DNA from: Meconema thalassinum
Lineage: Eukaryota > Arthropoda > Insecta > Orthoptera > Tettigoniidae
Length of the DNA: 64,000 bases
NCBI GenBank assembly: GCA_946902985.2
Contig: OX336388.2
Span: 1,701,993,978 to 1,702,057,977, forward strand
Direction: 5' to 3'
The position numbers were made by a program, and so were the translations under genes. Below are positions 63,464 to 64,000 of the stretch, one piece after another (position 1 is the first letter of the stretch; each line of letters opens with the position of its first letter). Under the pieces are notes generated by a model. That model did not search any database. It had not been told where the DNA came from and saw only the letters and a program-made list of their open reading frames with translations.

Positions 63464-64000
63464 CTAATCTTCCGCCATTGCTTCTATTCCACTGAGACCG
63501 CCGTCAGATGATTCACTACTATCACTATCACCATTAACGTTAATCACAAATTTGTCTTCCATTTTCTCCACAATAAAGTCCAGATCCCAAAGTTTCTTTT
63601 CTTCTCCCTTCACGTGGCGGACACAGTTTTCTCACTTCTCCGGTGTAACTTCAGCGATTCCCTCCTGCAGTAGTTTCTCGACAGTTTCAAGTTTATAAGT
63701 GCTGTTGTTACGAGCAACGTAGCTCCATGCTAATTCTATTGGATTCAATTCGCAGTGATATGGTGGTAAGCGGAGTACAGTATGTCCAGCCAGCTGAGCA
63801 ATGTTGTCAATACGATATCATCCATACTTATGTTTGATACTTCGAATGACACCCATCAGCTCTACCTTGATCCAACTGTCCTCGAAGTGAACACCCTTTT
63901 CTTTCAGAAATGTTTGCATGTCACTTTTCTTAGATGATGATGTGGGGATTTTTTTCAAGTTTCACAGAATGATAACTGGCATTGTCCATAACAATCACAC
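63464..64000 (-). pseudogene. DDE (Tc1/IS630-like) transposase C-terminal pseudogene, cut by window edge
   Basis: Read on the minus strand: VIVMDNASYHS (second catalytic Asp in MDNA), HFEDSWIKVELMGVIRSIKHKYG, then YRIDNIAQLAGHTVLRLPPYHCELNPIELAWS, with the third acidic residue in NPIE. An acidic C-terminal tail ends at the TAG at 63466-63464. There is a frame change in an A-run near 63955. Two in-frame stops follow: a TGA near 63820, after KHKYG, and a TGA near 63635 where the family has Trp (TPE-W). This 'LPPYHCxLNPIE' family is a common insect DDE transposase related to Tc1/IS630. The N-terminal part lies outside the window. Confidence 0.8.

Overview
The window is a stretch of eukaryotic, almost certainly insect, DNA made almost entirely of transposable elements. 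I find no convincing host gene, rRNA or functional tRNA gene. Tc1/mariner, hAT, piggyBac-like, Helitron, Penelope, RTE-type LINE, Ty3/gypsy and several tRNA-derived SINE families are mixed together and nested in each other. This suggests a large, repeat-rich insect genome; an orthopteran such as a katydid or cricket is my guess, based on general impression and not on a marker gene. Nearly all short open frames here are chance readings inside repeats.

Layout. 1-3.6 kb: a minus-strand hammerhead ribozyme fold (281-331), a repeat built of ~290-bp units, and a Penelope-like GIY-YIG endonuclease fragment with an inverted duplication. 3.6-16.1 kb: one nearly intact, young Ty3/gypsy-type LTR retrotransposon on the minus strand (12.5 kb) with unusually long LTRs (2.85 and 2.94 kb), an ATAT target duplication, an upstream coiled-coil ORF and a long gag-pol ORF. 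16-31 kb: LINE tails, SINEs, two solo LTRs of one family (each with its own 4-bp target duplication), a hAT MITE with 8-bp target duplication, a piggyBac-like MITE, a Helitron, and a ~49-bp satellite (29.46-30.70 kb). 31-40 kb: a truncated LINE with one in-frame stop, a second piggyBac-like copy, a hAT remnant carrying other inserts, and a dead mariner. 40.9-43.0 kb: a giant palindrome with ~1-kb arms. 43-54 kb: a 727-bp TTAA-flanked TIR element, a SINE-containing palindrome (48.1-48.9 kb), a second hAT MITE copy that preserves the empty site of one solo LTR, and a TIR element nested in a SINE. 54.8-59 kb: two adjoining satellite arrays (44-bp monomers in a ~200-bp higher-order repeat, then 128-bp monomers), broken by a SINE and a Helitron-like insert. 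59-64 kb: SINE-in-SINE nesting, a decayed Tc1-like transposase, a LINE tail and, at the window edge, the C-terminal part of a broken DDE transposase.

The parts do not form a host pathway. What they record is insertion history: many events can be ordered because one element interrupts another and leaves a readable target duplication. The strongest unusual items are the hammerhead fold, the gypsy element (LTR length, stem-loop minisatellite, hendecad coiled-coil gag without zinc knuckle), the two long palindromes, and the TIR element with repeated terminal motifs inside a SINE.
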